In this document: in pieces, positions 12,261-24,559 of the stretch | Numbering within the stretch: position 1 is the first letter of the stretch | Layout: each line of letters starts with the position of its first letter | NCBI GenBank assembly: GCA_958510875.1 | Contig: OY294068.1 | Span: 20,316,297 to 20,380,296, forward strand | DNA length: 64,000 nucleotides | Reading direction: 5' to 3' | DNA from: Endomychus coccineus | Lineage: Eukaryota; Arthropoda; Insecta; Coleoptera; Endomychidae | Notes under the pieces: generated by a model | What the model was told of the DNA's origin: nothing | Databases searched by the model: none | Seen by the model: the letters and a program-made list of their open reading frames with translations, nothing else | Position numbers and translations under genes: made by a program

Positions 12261-12589
12261 AACTAAAAATTTGGTTGATCTGAATCTCTTTCAAAACATT
12301 TTTGTTCAATTCCAACGATGAAAATATTGGATGGTTTTTTCCAGAATATGTTACAAGAAATGGCAAAAAGTGACAAATTATGTATATGATTACACTTGGC
12401 AACTCTTGACGTCAATTTGTGAATTACAAGGTTCTTTAAATCCACTTGTGAAATTATGATGCATTCAACTGAAAGAGAAACAAACCGAAATGATAACAAT
12501 TGTTGGATACGGAGACGGAAGACGCACTTATACTGGAAATTATCTAGTGTTTAATAAACAACTGTACCTACATCCGAATAAAAACAATA
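12261..12589. other. No recognised feature
   Basis: AT-rich spacer between two transposon relics; the minus-strand open frame at 12263-12499 has no recognisable motif. Confidence 0.4.
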
Positions 12590-12790
12590 CAACAGTTTCT
12601 CAAATGGTGACGAGAAACTAGGAAATCTGGCTTCGGCAAGATGGTGCACTATTTTCTCAACTCAAAACGATGAATTGCTCGACGAGGAACTACCGAGTGG
12701 CCGCAAGATCACCAGACTTGGTACCACTCGATTTTTTTCAGGTATTCTACGTATCAATCACTACCATTCAATTGTGGAGGCCACGAGTGG
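12590..12790 (+). pseudogene. IS630/Tc1-mariner-like DDE transposase relic
   Basis: The plus strand encodes WLRQDGA (the W.QDGAP.H motif around the second catalytic aspartate) and, after a frameshifted gap, ARSPDLVPLDFF, which matches the ..RSPDL.PLDFFLWG region before the third acidic residue. The segment between is degraded. The assignment to the IS630/Tc1-mariner group rests on these two motifs alone. Confidence 0.65.
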
Positions 12791-12899
12791 ATAATTCTTT
12801 CTCATTTCGATATTGTAACAGTCTCCAGTTGATCATTTTTTGCCTTCTTAATTTCGGACGTTTTTTACCGTTACCTCAATCATTGAATCATTCTCACCG

Positions 12900-14180
12900 T
12901 TTTTGAAATTGTTGACTTCTTGAAATGTTTTCATTTGAATGTACTTCATTAAATAGAAATATATTTACCCCAAAAGAGACTGAAATACGTTTTGGTAATT
13001 TTTTTAACAATTTTGATAAAATACACAATTTTCACATCCTTGAATCGGAAAAAAGCCCATTCCATTCAAAGAAATCTAGTTAACTTCGGATTTCAAATAT
13101 GCAGCAGAAGAAAAAAAATTTGAAAAATATACTCAAAAAGTGTCAATCATTTTTGAATAATAGTGTACAAAATTTCATGAAGATATCTCAAACCTTATTG
13201 AGATATTCAACCATTTCTGTATATAATAGTAACCATGATTCGAAATACCATGCGATGTTGTTCACGTACATGTTCCGTTTTATATTGACTATGTTTCCGT
13301 ATATCTATGCTTTCGGATTTTACGTAGTTCGAATTATTTTAACTTTCGAAAGTTGAAGAATATTGTTTCACCATAGTGTGACATTCTCAAATCTAGGAGA
13401 TATCTGATAACTCTTAGGTTTGAGAATGCTACAGTGTGGTGGAAGTTTTGTGTTAATTTGAGCTTAACTTCCGAAAGGAAAGACTGCATTCCCATTGGAA
13501 TTCATATTAACTTCTATTTACAATTATCGCTCTTCTTACGGATTAGAATTTATTTGTGTTATAATATAGTGTTGATGACGGTCAATTTCATACACTCAAT
13601 GCTACTCGACTGAAGAGTTCCGAAGCGACAAAGTATATAAGTTCCCTGACGTTAGCAACGGAAGTAGTTGGGACAATTTAATGTGTTACAGAATGAGTAA
13701 ATTATGCGTTAATGTTGCAATCAGGTTTATTAATATGAGTTAAAAATATATTTTAATACTAAGAATAAAACAGCATTAATGCAAGAACCGTGCTATTTAT
13801 AAAACGTTATACAAATAGACTCCCAAAGATACACATGTCCTATTTATGTATGAGTGTTCCTATTTCCAACTCGCATGTAAAATAGAATCGTACAAATAGT
13901 GCATTTCTTTGTTGTCCTACTCAAGACAACGACCTTATCTCGTGGGAATAACTCTTGCTTGTCTTCTATCTTGTTAGCGTGAAATGTAAAGGGCTATTCT
14001 TCAGCGTGATGGATTTCACCAAATGAACGGAATTTTTGCTTTATTCGATAGAAAATATTATGCCATTCATTGTATGAATGTTATTTTCGGAACTGGCTCT
14101 CATATAGCACATGCTTTATCTTGCTCGTTTATCTACATACACTAGATACGGTGTCCGGTAAATTATACGAAAACAATTCT
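12900..14180. other. Unassigned sequence with one hairpin
   Basis: No gene recognised. About 13372-13445 forms an imperfect hairpin of roughly 30 bp arms (CATTCTCAAATCTAGGAG against its inverse around TAGGTTTGAGAATG), possibly the remains of a short MITE. Confidence 0.4.
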
Positions 14181-14305
14181 CTGAAAGCAATTCTTCGAAA
14201 AATCCTTTCTTCGGAAACCGTTTCTTCGAATTACACTTTCTTCGAAAAACTATTTTACGGAGGACAGTTTTTCGAAGACGAAATTCTTCGAAAAATAATG
14301 TTAAG
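14180..14305. repeat. Cryptic 15-16 bp array of TTCTTCGAAAA
   Basis: Six or seven near-regular copies of (T)TTCTTCGAA or its inverse TTCGAAGA occur in about 120 bases. The core TTCGAA is self-complementary. One continuous open frame (14070-14318) runs through it, probably by chance from the periodicity. Confidence 0.55.
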
Positions 14306-14399
14306 TAACAAAAGTTAGGATACGACTTTTATTGGAAGCAACTATAACGTATTGAGTGATATTGTATGCAATACCTAGTATATTAGTTGGATCAAACTG

Positions 14400-15090
14400 T
14401 TCGGCTGATTGTCTGCTTATTCACTCAGTGTCTCGGTATTTTGTTTTTGAGGATACTGATGATTCGCCTGATATAAATTGTTTTATGTTCACTTCATCTA
14501 GTCCCTGTTTTCTTTTAATTGCCTAAATGAATTTCCAAATGTTGGTGTCACCGGCAGATAATTGGGCAACGAAAATTGTATGGTAACTTTCCACAGCATT
14601 ATTAGTTTTGGCCAAGTCACTGAGAAATGTATCATCACATTTCCACATAGTGTGTGTTAAAATAGTGGATTTCGCCGACATTGCTGTCTCGTGGGTCGTC
14701 CCATCCAGGGAACATCGAAATACTCAATGGCATTCTTGGTCTCCGCTGATAAAATGTCCACCAGCAACTGAAACGCTTCTTCTAGATATTGTAACGGCAC
14801 GAAGGCTAGAGCGTTTAACAATCACATTTTTAGAGCAAAATCTGCATCTGTGTCATACTTTTTTTAAGTCCCTCTTGCTGTAGTCTTCTGTAGAGACTGA
14901 CAAAAATAAAAGAAGCATCCACGTACCCTACGTCCCGGAAGGTTTGTAGTCGATGCCTTGAACGCTGCTCTATCATAGTCGATCATTATGCAGGGGCGTC
15001 TGGCGCTCGGACATCTTCCCTTCTTCATCTGTTGTTGATCTTCAGTAGGCTCTGAGTCATGCAACAAAGAATATTCGCCCTTCATCGTTT
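14400..15090 (-). pseudogene. MULE (Mutator-like) transposase relic
   Basis: Reading the minus strand from 15090 downward: IMIDYDRAAFKA (the D-E/D..A motif near the second catalytic acid), RRVRGCFFYFCQSL (the conserved GC.FH..Q motif of MULE transposases), then after degraded sequence LAKTNNAVESYHTIFVAQL and TNIWKFI followed by a stop, then AIKRKQGLDEVNIKQFISGE, which matches the RTNN..E.WH......HP..W.FI..L..EQ end of the transposase. Stops and frameshifts are present. Weak similarity may extend upstream to about 15200. A second MULE of a different type is present at 60615-61315. Confidence 0.75.
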
Positions 15091-15199
15091 GTATAACTCG
15101 GGTAGAATTATGTCTATTCGTAATTGGGACAAAACTGCTTCAGCATCGTTCCTTCTTCGTTTGTTCCTCAATGTCCTCTTCATGCAACTAACGGATGAA

Positions 15200-18180
15200 A
15201 TTTGCACAACTGCTGCTGACTGTGCCAGATAATGAAAACACAATATAATGCAGAGTATCTCTTTAAGTGACTGATGTGGCTCGTATTCGCTCCATTAGTT
15301 TTGATACCTGTACACTTGCAATGTTTGCAGGGTGACTATGCTCCCCAGATTCCTTGTATAACTGTCCCAGGTTTCAAATTGTTAACACTTCCAATTAGTC
15401 TTTGTATCCACTTATTTGTTCTTCACAAATGGGTATCCGTTGAGTACCAAAGAAGGGTTGTCTTTTTGCCTTGATACAAATTCCATCTTCAACTTCTCGA
15501 TGCCAACGGTATGTCTCATAGGGAAACTATGAGGGGAACAATATTTGGAAAGCCATTTTTATATTCCTAGCTCACATTGATTACTGTCGTCGATGTAGTT
15601 TCTTCTTCCTGGGATCACATGAAATTCACAGCTACTCATTTAGCAAACAGGAATTTGAATTATAAATAGTCTTTGTTTCATTCAGCATTACCCTTGTATA
15701 ATAAACACAATTTTCTGTAAGGTAATATATCTTCGATTGCCTCAATAGATATTTCGTTTATTTCAAGACACTAATTTTATTATAATCTATACTTTGCGTG
15801 AATAATCTAAGATGTAGATAATGATGTCCTTCTCAATAATTCAATGAATGGCTTAATGACATTTTGAGCTGATGATGATTGATAAACGATTGTAATAAAC
15901 AATAATTTCAATACAAAAGTGGGTTTATCATTCACTATGTCGTGTAAGGAACACTTGCAGCTTGTTTTAATATGAATGATGCAAGGAATAAGGATTTTTA
16001 CATGCTGTGCCTTCCATACGAACAAATCTATATATTTCCATGAAAGACGAATTATGTGATTGCTGCTCAGTAAGTCGAATTATTATTTTACAGACGCGTT
16101 TTACTTTGTGGAGTTCACGCCCGAACACTCTCTGTCCATGAGCAAAAGAAGCTTGAAACAGGTGAGAGCACTCCTTATAGGCCACTGTTTCTTGAATTGA
16201 TTCCTGCACATACTGGACATTATTCATAACCCAGGTTGTAGTAGTTGAGGAGGAGAGAATGAAACTGGCGAGAACAAGCCGCTTAAAGCCTTAAGAGACA
16301 TCAGTTCAACGTATGCCTTTAGCATTTTCTTGGTACAGTATTGACGTTATCTTGTAGAATTGATTGATTGCTTCTTGAAATTTAGTTTATTTGTCATTAC
16401 TCGATACTTAGTTTCATAACACTCAAACTTGATCTGACATTTACTTGTCAAAACTGATCATTCACATTAACACTTCTTGTGCCAGATACAAAATTATACT
16501 GATCTTGGGGAATATAGCTTTTCTATTTACACTTTTTTTTACAATCCTTTTTTTGTTTCCTATAACCCAATAATATTTTTCATTTCATATTTATCAAGAG
16601 TCAGTGTCAACTCCTAGCTTTTCACTCTGCTTCTGTTTCTTAGTATTTGAATTTCCCTTGAATCTACTTATGCCAATCTATTCCATATTTTTTCTTCATC
16701 TTCTGATACCCATTTTGTTGTTACGTTTTGAACTCTATTTCTCATTTTTGTTGACATTTTCCTAAGTTCTGAATTAGATTTTTATTTCTTCAATTAAATT
16801 TTGCTCTCAACTCCTATTTCTCTTATTCTTACTGATTCCTGTTCCTTTCCTATTGAACTTTAAAATTACTGCTATTGTGATTCACTTACTTGAATCTGAT
16901 TTATTCGAGAATTTTATCTATTTGTCAAAATTTTGTTAATCTTCTTTATTTTGAGTTTAATCTATTCCATCCTTACGGGATTTTCGTTTTTTTTTTCTAC
17001 TTCGAAATTGGTCCTTAATATAGGAAGTTATTTGAGGAATCATTATTTTACTTATTTCATTTTTTTCCATTATTCCAATTTATTTATATCTGATCAAATT
17101 ATTATCCCTAACTATCCAATCATTACATCCTATTCTAATTTCTACGCATTGTAATTCTTATATTGAATGAACTATTTTATTTTTACACTATTCCGCGCTT
17201 TTGAAGTCTACAATTTCTCTGATAGCTCCTTTTTGTCTATTTTGGGTTATCTAATCCGTAAATAGTTATAACATTCGTCAAATCTCAGTAATCTAACTTA
17301 TAACTACTAACAAAACTTATACTAATGATAATGTGAGATTTTACATTTATTTATTTGAATTTTCAATTCTGAGAGCATACATCATCAATTCCTTGAACCC
17401 TTCCAAAAATAAAACGGATCATACAGTGAGCACAAAAAACTAGAAACATAAAATTCGGTTGCCCCTCCACCAATTTGTTTATTGGAATTCATCAGTTGAC
17501 ATTTTATCACATTTGTCTAATTTGCAGAATTGTAAAGATTATTGAATCTCAAATTACGCTGTTTTTTGATAGAGTGCCAATGGTAATACTCACAACAGTC
17601 CAGAATTGTATTTTATAGTCGGCGTCAATAAACGAATCCTCTCATTTCACCAAACCATCAAAATTTAATGTGAGGTCATAAGTTACACCGAAATAGCACA
17701 ATTTTCAACAAAATTTCCTTTTTACGCCATATACGCGCTGATTTATGTCCCGAAGGGTAATTATTTAATCGTTATCCCTCACGAATAAGCATACCAGCGA
17801 ATTGCGTTAGAGCCAGAATACAGGCCTAATTCCGATGATATATTTACCCACATCAGAACTTGGAGAATAAAAAAAATTCTAGTGATGAGATTATATTATA
17901 TAAGATGAAGGCTGAAAATTTCAGAGTATAATCGTTATTTTTTGCCTTAAAGACCTTCTGTGCTTGTGCCCATACGATTACTGGTTTTGGTTTTCAGTTC
18001 TATCTCCATACAGAAGTTCAATATCTGTTTGACTCCAAAACAACTGAGTTCCAATGGTGTCATCTAAGTGTCACCGAATTGTTTTCTACTATTGTGATCC
18101 AGCACTGAACTTCAACAAAGTAAGTGTCCTCATCGCACAGCATGCAGACTTGTTCTACACCCTTTCTGTGCAGCTGTTCC
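15200..18180. other. Mostly unrecognised intronic or intergenic sequence
   Basis: No gene found. The minus-strand frame 15800-16230 has a weak resemblance to the C-terminal tail of a Jockey-like reverse transcriptase (RVKRVCKIIIRLTEQQS..., HHSY) but lacks a catalytic motif, so I leave it unassigned. From 16400 to 17160 the plus strand is markedly T- and pyrimidine-rich. Confidence 0.4.
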
Positions 18181-18184
18181 TTTC

Positions 18185-19375
18185 GTGGACCAGTGCACTG
18201 TGATAATCATTGTATTTCATTCCATGTGATATTAGAATATTGCCGATACCAATTTTGAGTATATTATTCGTGTGGAACCTATTTTCATTGACGTCATGTA
18301 CTGAGAGATGACCAAAATTCAAGGTCTCGGAACTCTGTTGCATGATCAATCGATATCTAAAGTGAGAAGTAATCTTGGAATCGAATTCCTCATGAAAAAA
18401 TTTATAATAATGCAGTTTTACCACAATACAAGAGAAAGTCCAAATTCACTATTTTTTCAGACCTCCCTTTGGACATTTCGCAAATTCAAAAATGTTCAGA
18501 TAATTATGGTGTCTTATTCTATGTGATTTTGGAGATATCAAGTTTATTATTATTCTGGATTATGTTTTTATTGACGTCATAAACTAGGAGATGGGCGGAA
18601 TTCAGGGACTCGGAAGGCTGTAACACGATCAATCGATCTCTGAGGTAAGGAGTGACCTTGGAATCGGATGCCTCATCAAAACAAATGTATAGTAATGCAG
18701 TTTTACCACAATCAAAGAGATTGACCAAATTCACCTTTTTTCTATACATTCCCCTTTAAAAATTTCGCAAAATTCGAACATTCCAATAGGTTAAGATAAT
18801 GATTGTTCATTATCCCATGTGATTTTAAAATATTGCCGATAACAATATAAAGTGTATTATTCTCCTGGAACATGATTTATTGACGTCATAAACTAGGAGA
18901 TGGGCAGAATTCAGGGATTCGAAAGGCTGTGACACAATCAATCGATGTCTAAGGTAGAAAGTGACCTTGGAATCGAATTCTCATCAAACCAAATCTATGA
19001 TATTGCACTTTTACAAGAATCGAAGAGATTGACTAAATTCACAATTTTTCTATACTTCCCCCTTTGGAAATTTTTAAAAACTCGAACTTCTCAAAATGTT
19101 CAGATAATCATTGTTTCTTATTCAACGTGATTTCAGAAAATTGCCGATAACACTCTTAAGTGTAGGTACTATTCTTGTGGAACATGTTTTTATTGACGTC
19201 ATACACTAGGAGATGAGAGGAGTTCAAGAACTCGGAAGACTGTAACACGAATAATCGATCTCTTAGGTAGAGAGTTACTTTGGGATCAAATTCCTCATCA
19301 AAACAAATGTATAATAATGCAGTTTTACCACAATCGAAGAGATAGACCAAATTCACAATTTTTCTATACTATTCC
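18185..19375 (+). repeat. Tandem satellite, four units of about 300 bp, each with TGACGTCA
   Basis: Four diverged head-to-tail units share, in order, a TATTGCCGATA block, the octamer TGACGTCA, a CTAGGAGATG block, CTCGGAAGGCTGTAACACGA, ATCAATCGAT, CCTTGGAATCG, CTCATCAAAACAAA, GTTTTACCACAAT and AAATTCAC..TTTTTCTATAC. The octamer, a perfect palindrome identical to the cAMP-response element, is at 18289-18296, 18572-18579, 18881-18888 and 19194-19201, so spacing is 283, 309 and 313 bases. The first unit lacks the upstream part of the repeat and the last stops after the TTTTTCTATAC block. Confidence 0.9.
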
Positions 19376-20489
19376 AGAACCGCTGATTCAAACCCAACCT
19401 GTATATAGCACGAGTTTAAGGGAATGGTATATACGAGAGTCTTTTGAATTGTTAAATCTCAATACACCGATCTTTTGAATTCATCTTTTGTAACGACTCA
19501 TAAGCATGGATGTTCAGCCACGCTATGTGTTTTGTTAAGGATATAATAAATTCCCAGTGTGCAGAATATAACCTTCCTACAAAGGTAGAAAACTTAAATG
19601 AAAACTGTGATACATCTTGTACAGTAAAAAATAAAACGAAGATGAGGAAATGATTTCAGTGATGAAATTCAACTTCAAGAACTCTCGAAATATATGAATA
19701 AATTTATCTAGACCGAATTCTACGAATTTTAGTTCCATCAGCCATTTCAGTTCAATATATAATGAAGAGGAAATCGAGACAGTTCAAGAATTACGATCTA
19801 TTCAACATAACATAACATTTGGTTCGAATTTTGAGAATAAGAAGTTAGAAAATTTCAATAATCTTGCATTTACCGAGTATCACATTTCTGGAAAAGTTAA
19901 GATTATTACTGGAGAGAAAAACGTATCTCCACAACTGACACTTCGGCCACTTCTACAATTCATGTGGAATGTGGAATTATCGTATTCAGAATATCAGATT
20001 CCGTGTATAATTATGAATTATTATGATCTAACTTGTCGGATGTACTCTAAACAACTAACCTTTATTCCGAATCAATAATCAATTATTTTATAGTTGAAAA
20101 TTTCAAAACAAAACTTTTTCATTTGATAATGGTTTTGCATAATCTCATTATGAATGCATCGAATTCTGTGTTGCTATTAATGAATACAGTATAACAGCAT
20201 TATTCGTTATGTTCACTACTATATAATTCAAAACATGTACGGCTATATATCAGGTCAGACAATATTAACATTATATCCTATCAATAAATACAGAAGCTTT
20301 GTGATAAAGTAAGTGATATCTCTCAGTAAGTATGTGTAACGTGTGGCGTACAATGCGATAGAATAATAGAATGATGAAGTGCTGCTATGAACGAATAAGT
20401 GAAAACTGACAGCTACTTTTCTACCGTAAGAATTTCTCACATTAACGCCTAGAATCGACTAAAATTGCGTGTCCCTGAGACAGAAACAA
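19376..20489. other. No recognised feature
   Basis: AT-rich sequence without recognisable coding or repeat structure. Confidence 0.4.
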
Positions 20490-21062
20490 AAAATGATATT
20501 ATTCATTTATGTCGTGAAGGTTTTTTCCAAATAACAATTATATCATTAATTTATTCAGAGTTTGCTTCAGTCAAATAACTATGATATTATTCATTTATTT
20601 CTTGTTGACTTTTTCCATACAACAATGATATTATTCATTTGTTTCGTATTGGATTTTGCCAGATAACAATGATATTACTCATTCATTCAGTGTTGGTTTT
20701 AGCCAAACAGCAATGATATTATTCATGCATTTCTTGTTGACTTCAGCCAGATAACAATAATATTATTCATTTATTTAGTGTTGGCTTTCGTCAGTTAACA
20801 ATGATATTATTCATTTATTTAGTGTTGGCTTTAGAGAATAACAATGATATCATTCATCTGTTTCTTGTTAACTTTTGGCAGATAACAATGATATTACTCA
20901 TTTATTTCGAGTTGGCTCTCACCAGAGAACGATGATATTATTCATTTAAATCGTGTTCACTTTTGCCAGATAACAATGATAATAATCATTTATTCCGTGC
21001 TTCCTTCAGTCAGATAATGATATTATTCATTTATTTCTTGTTGGCTTTTGCCAAATAATGAT
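20490..21062 (+). repeat. Minisatellite, 13 copies of about 44 bp
   Basis: Thirteen adjacent units follow the pattern AATGATATTATTCATTTATT, then TCTTGTTGGCTTTTGCCAGATAAC. Units keep the ATGATATTATTCAT core and the GCCAGATAAC end, with substitutions in the middle that are shared between some neighbours (for example two adjacent units with TTAGTGTTGGC). No spacers separate the units, so it is not a CRISPR-type array. Confidence 0.93.
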
Positions 21063-21454
21063 TCAGACCTGAAGAAGAGGTGAAGTTCCCAGTGAGCATG
21101 CCTGGAAAGGTCTCACAGTAGACCATGTAATTCAAGACTCATAACCTCTCCATAAAGTGTTTTGTTCACCTCTCTTCATGAATTTTAAATTTTTGAGTTT
21201 AGCTAGCCTGGAGGAAGCTACTTCTCAGCTAGTTGGAAATCAAACATGAACAATAAATTGCCTCTTTTCAAATAATTCATAAGCTGGCAATGAAAGCCAA
21301 GATAAAAACTTCATCATGAACCGATGGCTGAATTATCGGTTTGCCAAATCCGGGCACACTCGGTAAAGCTTCCTAATAAATAAGTTCATAAGTTAGCTTC
21401 AATACACTTTATTAACGCTTTAAGTGTCAAGCCAAGTTTCAGTTCAAGCCTCAA

Positions 21455-21510
21455 GCCTGCCCTGAAGATGCCACGCATGGTGGTTGGCAAAACGTTGGCA
21501 TCAATTCGTG
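21455..21510 (+). ncRNA. Hammerhead-like motif in a Penelope terminal-repeat fragment
   Basis: A fragment of the Penelope terminal repeat (about 21430-21550) that also ends the elements at 25200-25320 and 29950-30060. It has CTGAAGA at 21462-21468, a T, then GCCA...TGGC as a possible stem II. The second box reads CAAAAC instead of CGAAAC, which should disable it. The right part keeps the family end GTGACGCGGAA..CATCCGGAAG. Confidence 0.45.
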
Positions 21511-21667
21511 CTATTGTGACGCGGAATACATCCGGAAGCGAAGAATACTCTGTGTGATATATACATATTCATAGTGTGGCTTTGCAAATGTAATGAGATA
21601 TTCTATTTATATTTGTATTGCTTAGATGCATTATGGTATTTCATATAAGCATATCATCATATTATTA

Positions 21668-22689
21668 AGGTACCTGTACACTGTAGATTTTTTCTCGTAG
21701 AGTTACTCTAGCTAGAGCTCTCTAGGTTTAGTCTAGAAGTGTACACAACATATAGAGCGCTCTAGCGGTTGCCTCTCTAGGATCTAGGTAGACTAACTAG
21801 AGTAGACGAAAATCTATAATGTACACGGAAATAGACACTATAGCTAGATCAGTCTAGATCTATTTGTTCAGTTGAATAGACCAAATAGAGCACGTGGAAA
21901 TATTTGAACAGTTTTTTCGATATTGTTTTGTTAAAGGTACCTAATTATACATTTTTATACCTTTTCTTTTACATTTATTTGTACAATGGCCGATGTTTTG
22001 TGGGACAAGCAAAAAACCTATAAACTAATTGAGCTTCTTGAATCGTCTCCTGAACTGTGGAATTGTACACTGAAGGAATACAGAGACAGGCAGCTAAAAG
22101 CAAAATGTATGGAAACAATTGCTCAAAAACTGGAAATGAGTTCTGCATAACTTGGTAGAAAGTTACACAATCTTCGGTGCCAAATGAATAGTGAACTACG
22201 AAAGATAAAAAATGAGAAGAGTGGAGCAGGTGCAGTAATCATTTTTGGACATTCGTATGAAATTTTCGTACGAAGTGGTATCTTCTACACTCATTTCTTT
22301 CAGTAACTTTGCGTGCACTCCTTCGTCATCTCTTTTTGATATCCAATTTCTCACCCACAACCTCTTCGTTTTTTTCGATTTTATTTCCTGTTTTATTTAA
22401 ATCAAACTACACACTATAATTGCAGCTGTGACGCGTTTGCGGTCCGACATTTTTCGTACAAAGAAAACGAACTAACAGCCAAAATGCTCTCTCAATAAGA
22501 ACTATCTAGACTATCAAGTTTGACCTATGTACATGGGCCGTAGACTTATCTAGGTAGATTTGATCTATGCGCTCTCTATGACTGCTCTAATTAGAGCACA
22601 TTTCACTCTAGTGTAAACACACTTCTAGTGCAGTCTAGCTAGAGCGATCTAAATCTAGCTGTATTTATCTCTACAGTGTACAGGTGCCT
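21668..22689. mobile_element. PIF/Harbinger-type element carrying only a MADF gene
   Basis: The termini are AGGTACCTGTACACTGTAGA on the left and its inverse, with one change (AGGCACC...), on the right. Both are flanked by TTA, the TWA-type 3 bp duplication typical of PIF/Harbinger. Both subterminal regions (21690-21870 and 22495-22670) are crowded with CTCTAG/TCTAGA-type hexamers, which could be transposase-binding arrays. The only recognisable protein is the small MADF frame at 21986; no DDE transposase is present, so this is a deletion derivative. Confidence 0.85.
21986..22150 (+). pseudogene. MADF/Myb-like DNA-binding protein of a Harbinger element, truncated by a stop
   Basis: The 54-codon frame starts MADVLWDKQKTYKLIELLES and continues with ELWNCTLKEYRDR and an alanine-glutamine-lysine helix. 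This is the N-terminal two helices of a MADF (Myb/SANT-like) domain: conserved W early, then the L...PELW......Y.D......A segment. A TAA at 22148 interrupts it; beyond the stop the same frame continues with LGRKLHNLRCQMNSELRKIK, the expected third helix, and stays open to about 22305. Harbinger elements normally encode such a protein beside the transposase to carry it to the nucleus and to DNA. Here the partner gene is gone and the MADF frame has one premature stop. Confidence 0.75.
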
Positions 22690-22699
22690 TTAGATATCT

Positions 22700-24035
22700 T
22701 CAACTTCTTATCTATATCATTTCATCTCACTTTATTATTCTACATTTTAAATCAAATTTTACGGTACTTTTCATTGTATCCTGTAATTGAAGTTTCTCCT
22801 TGTAGTTAATCCTGGGACCAGCATTAAAACATCCTATCGTGGATACATGTCAAATATGCACAAATTTCAATCAATAGGAATCATCTCGAGAAGCAATCAA
22901 AGGATGTCTATCCGATCTTGAATTAGATGTAATTGGGACGTTATCATTGCCAAATTAGAGAATCGTTTGAAGTAAATTGCAGCTACGTCAACCTCAACCC
23001 ATTGGTGAGTATTTGATAGAATTGCTACATTTAATTTATACTCATGTTGGGAATTGCGATTCAACTTCATTTACAGTTGGCTTCGGAAAAGACCGTTTAA
23101 TCGTATTTTTAATTTCAATCAACTTCTGGATGAATTTGTTCGAACTCGAATTACTAAATGAACTTTCCGAGATCCGATCGTGTATTTGACAGATTCAATT
23201 TGAGATCAAAATGAATAAATACATTGCGAAAATTGTTTCAGAGATTCGCTCATTAAAATAGAATTTTTTATAGATCAAAAGAATTGCTACGAAACTCAAG
23301 TCAATGAACTTCGATGCAAGTTTACTTCACTTATTCAATTCAACAAAGTTAGTTGACACAAGGTCGCCATGGCAGTCCCTACTTTTTCCTTCAAGAATTT
23401 TGCGATGTACGTCCAGATAGCTGTACTGACTCAATGTAAACGCTATTTTTGTATCCCGTTTGGTAATTTACTGTCGTTATGAAACATCACATCACATCTC
23501 AGCAAGTAGATCAAACCCAGTACTTAACTTTCATGACAAGACCATTTTTGAAACTTCAAGAATCGATTCTGCTAGATTGGTTCATATATATTCCAACATA
23601 TTCCACAACTTTCACCTGAAAATGTGTTTGTTTACTGGCACCGTTATGTTCATGGAGTGATAGCCTGTTTCCAGGGACCACACTTCGAATAGATTCATTC
23701 CTTCCTCACATAAGTGAATTACATCCAGATTTAGAATTCACTGTACAAATAGGAAACAACAACTCTTCGAAAGCTATACCATCATAAACAACATTTCCAC
23801 ACGTCCAGAAACACATCATTCACCAACATATCAGCTCTCGATACACATCAGATTCGTTAACATTCCTTTTAAACACAGATAATTTGCATCTTCAACTAAA
23901 CCGACATTTGTCATATTTTGACAACACGAAAAAAGAAACCTTCAATGTGATGCTCGAAAAAAATGTATGGGAAGTAAAATATGATGAGATAATGTAAGCT
24001 GACCAACATTTACGAAAGGTAACTTCCTCTTTTAC
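22700..24035. other. No recognised feature
   Basis: AT-rich sequence; several short open frames but no domain, repeat or RNA recognised. Confidence 0.4.
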
Positions 24036-24559
24036 TTGTATTCTTGAACCATTTGTGAATGTATCTTACGTTTTTTGGTATTTTGGTTCTTTAATACTAC
24101 TAAAAATGAAATAAAATTTTTTCTTCTCGATGTTTCGATATGCTATTCATATTTTTATCAAAAATTGTTCTGTTTATTAGCGTTTCCATGTAATTTGGAC
24201 AAGAATAGATGATCATTTTTTTTCAATTCAATCAAATCTGCAGAGAACATTGGATCGGTTTCGTTTGAAAGAGTAATGTTGACTAATTATCAAATTGATT
24301 TACTTGAAATGAATTGAATCTAGCTAATTAAGTATCTAAGATAAATCTTGGATTCCGGATAGATTACGCATCACAATAGCACGACTTTATGCCGACGTTG
24401 TGCCAACCATAACATGTGGTATCTTCAGGGCAGACTTGAAGCTGCATTTATTCCGGTGCTCAACTCCGTTCTGGCACCTGACTCTGCCGTTGTGTTATCA
24501 TGTGCGAAGTGGAATTTTCGAGGATGGGTTTCCGAGTGTTGGGAAGGTGATATCCTGAG

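Noticed and set aside
15800..16230. Minus-strand reverse transcriptase tail
   Set aside because: Resemblance to the Jockey C-terminus is weak and no catalytic motif is visible, so it was left unassigned.
20490..21062. CRISPR-like regular array
   Set aside because: Units are contiguous 44 bp repeats without unique spacers, in a eukaryotic genome; it is a minisatellite.
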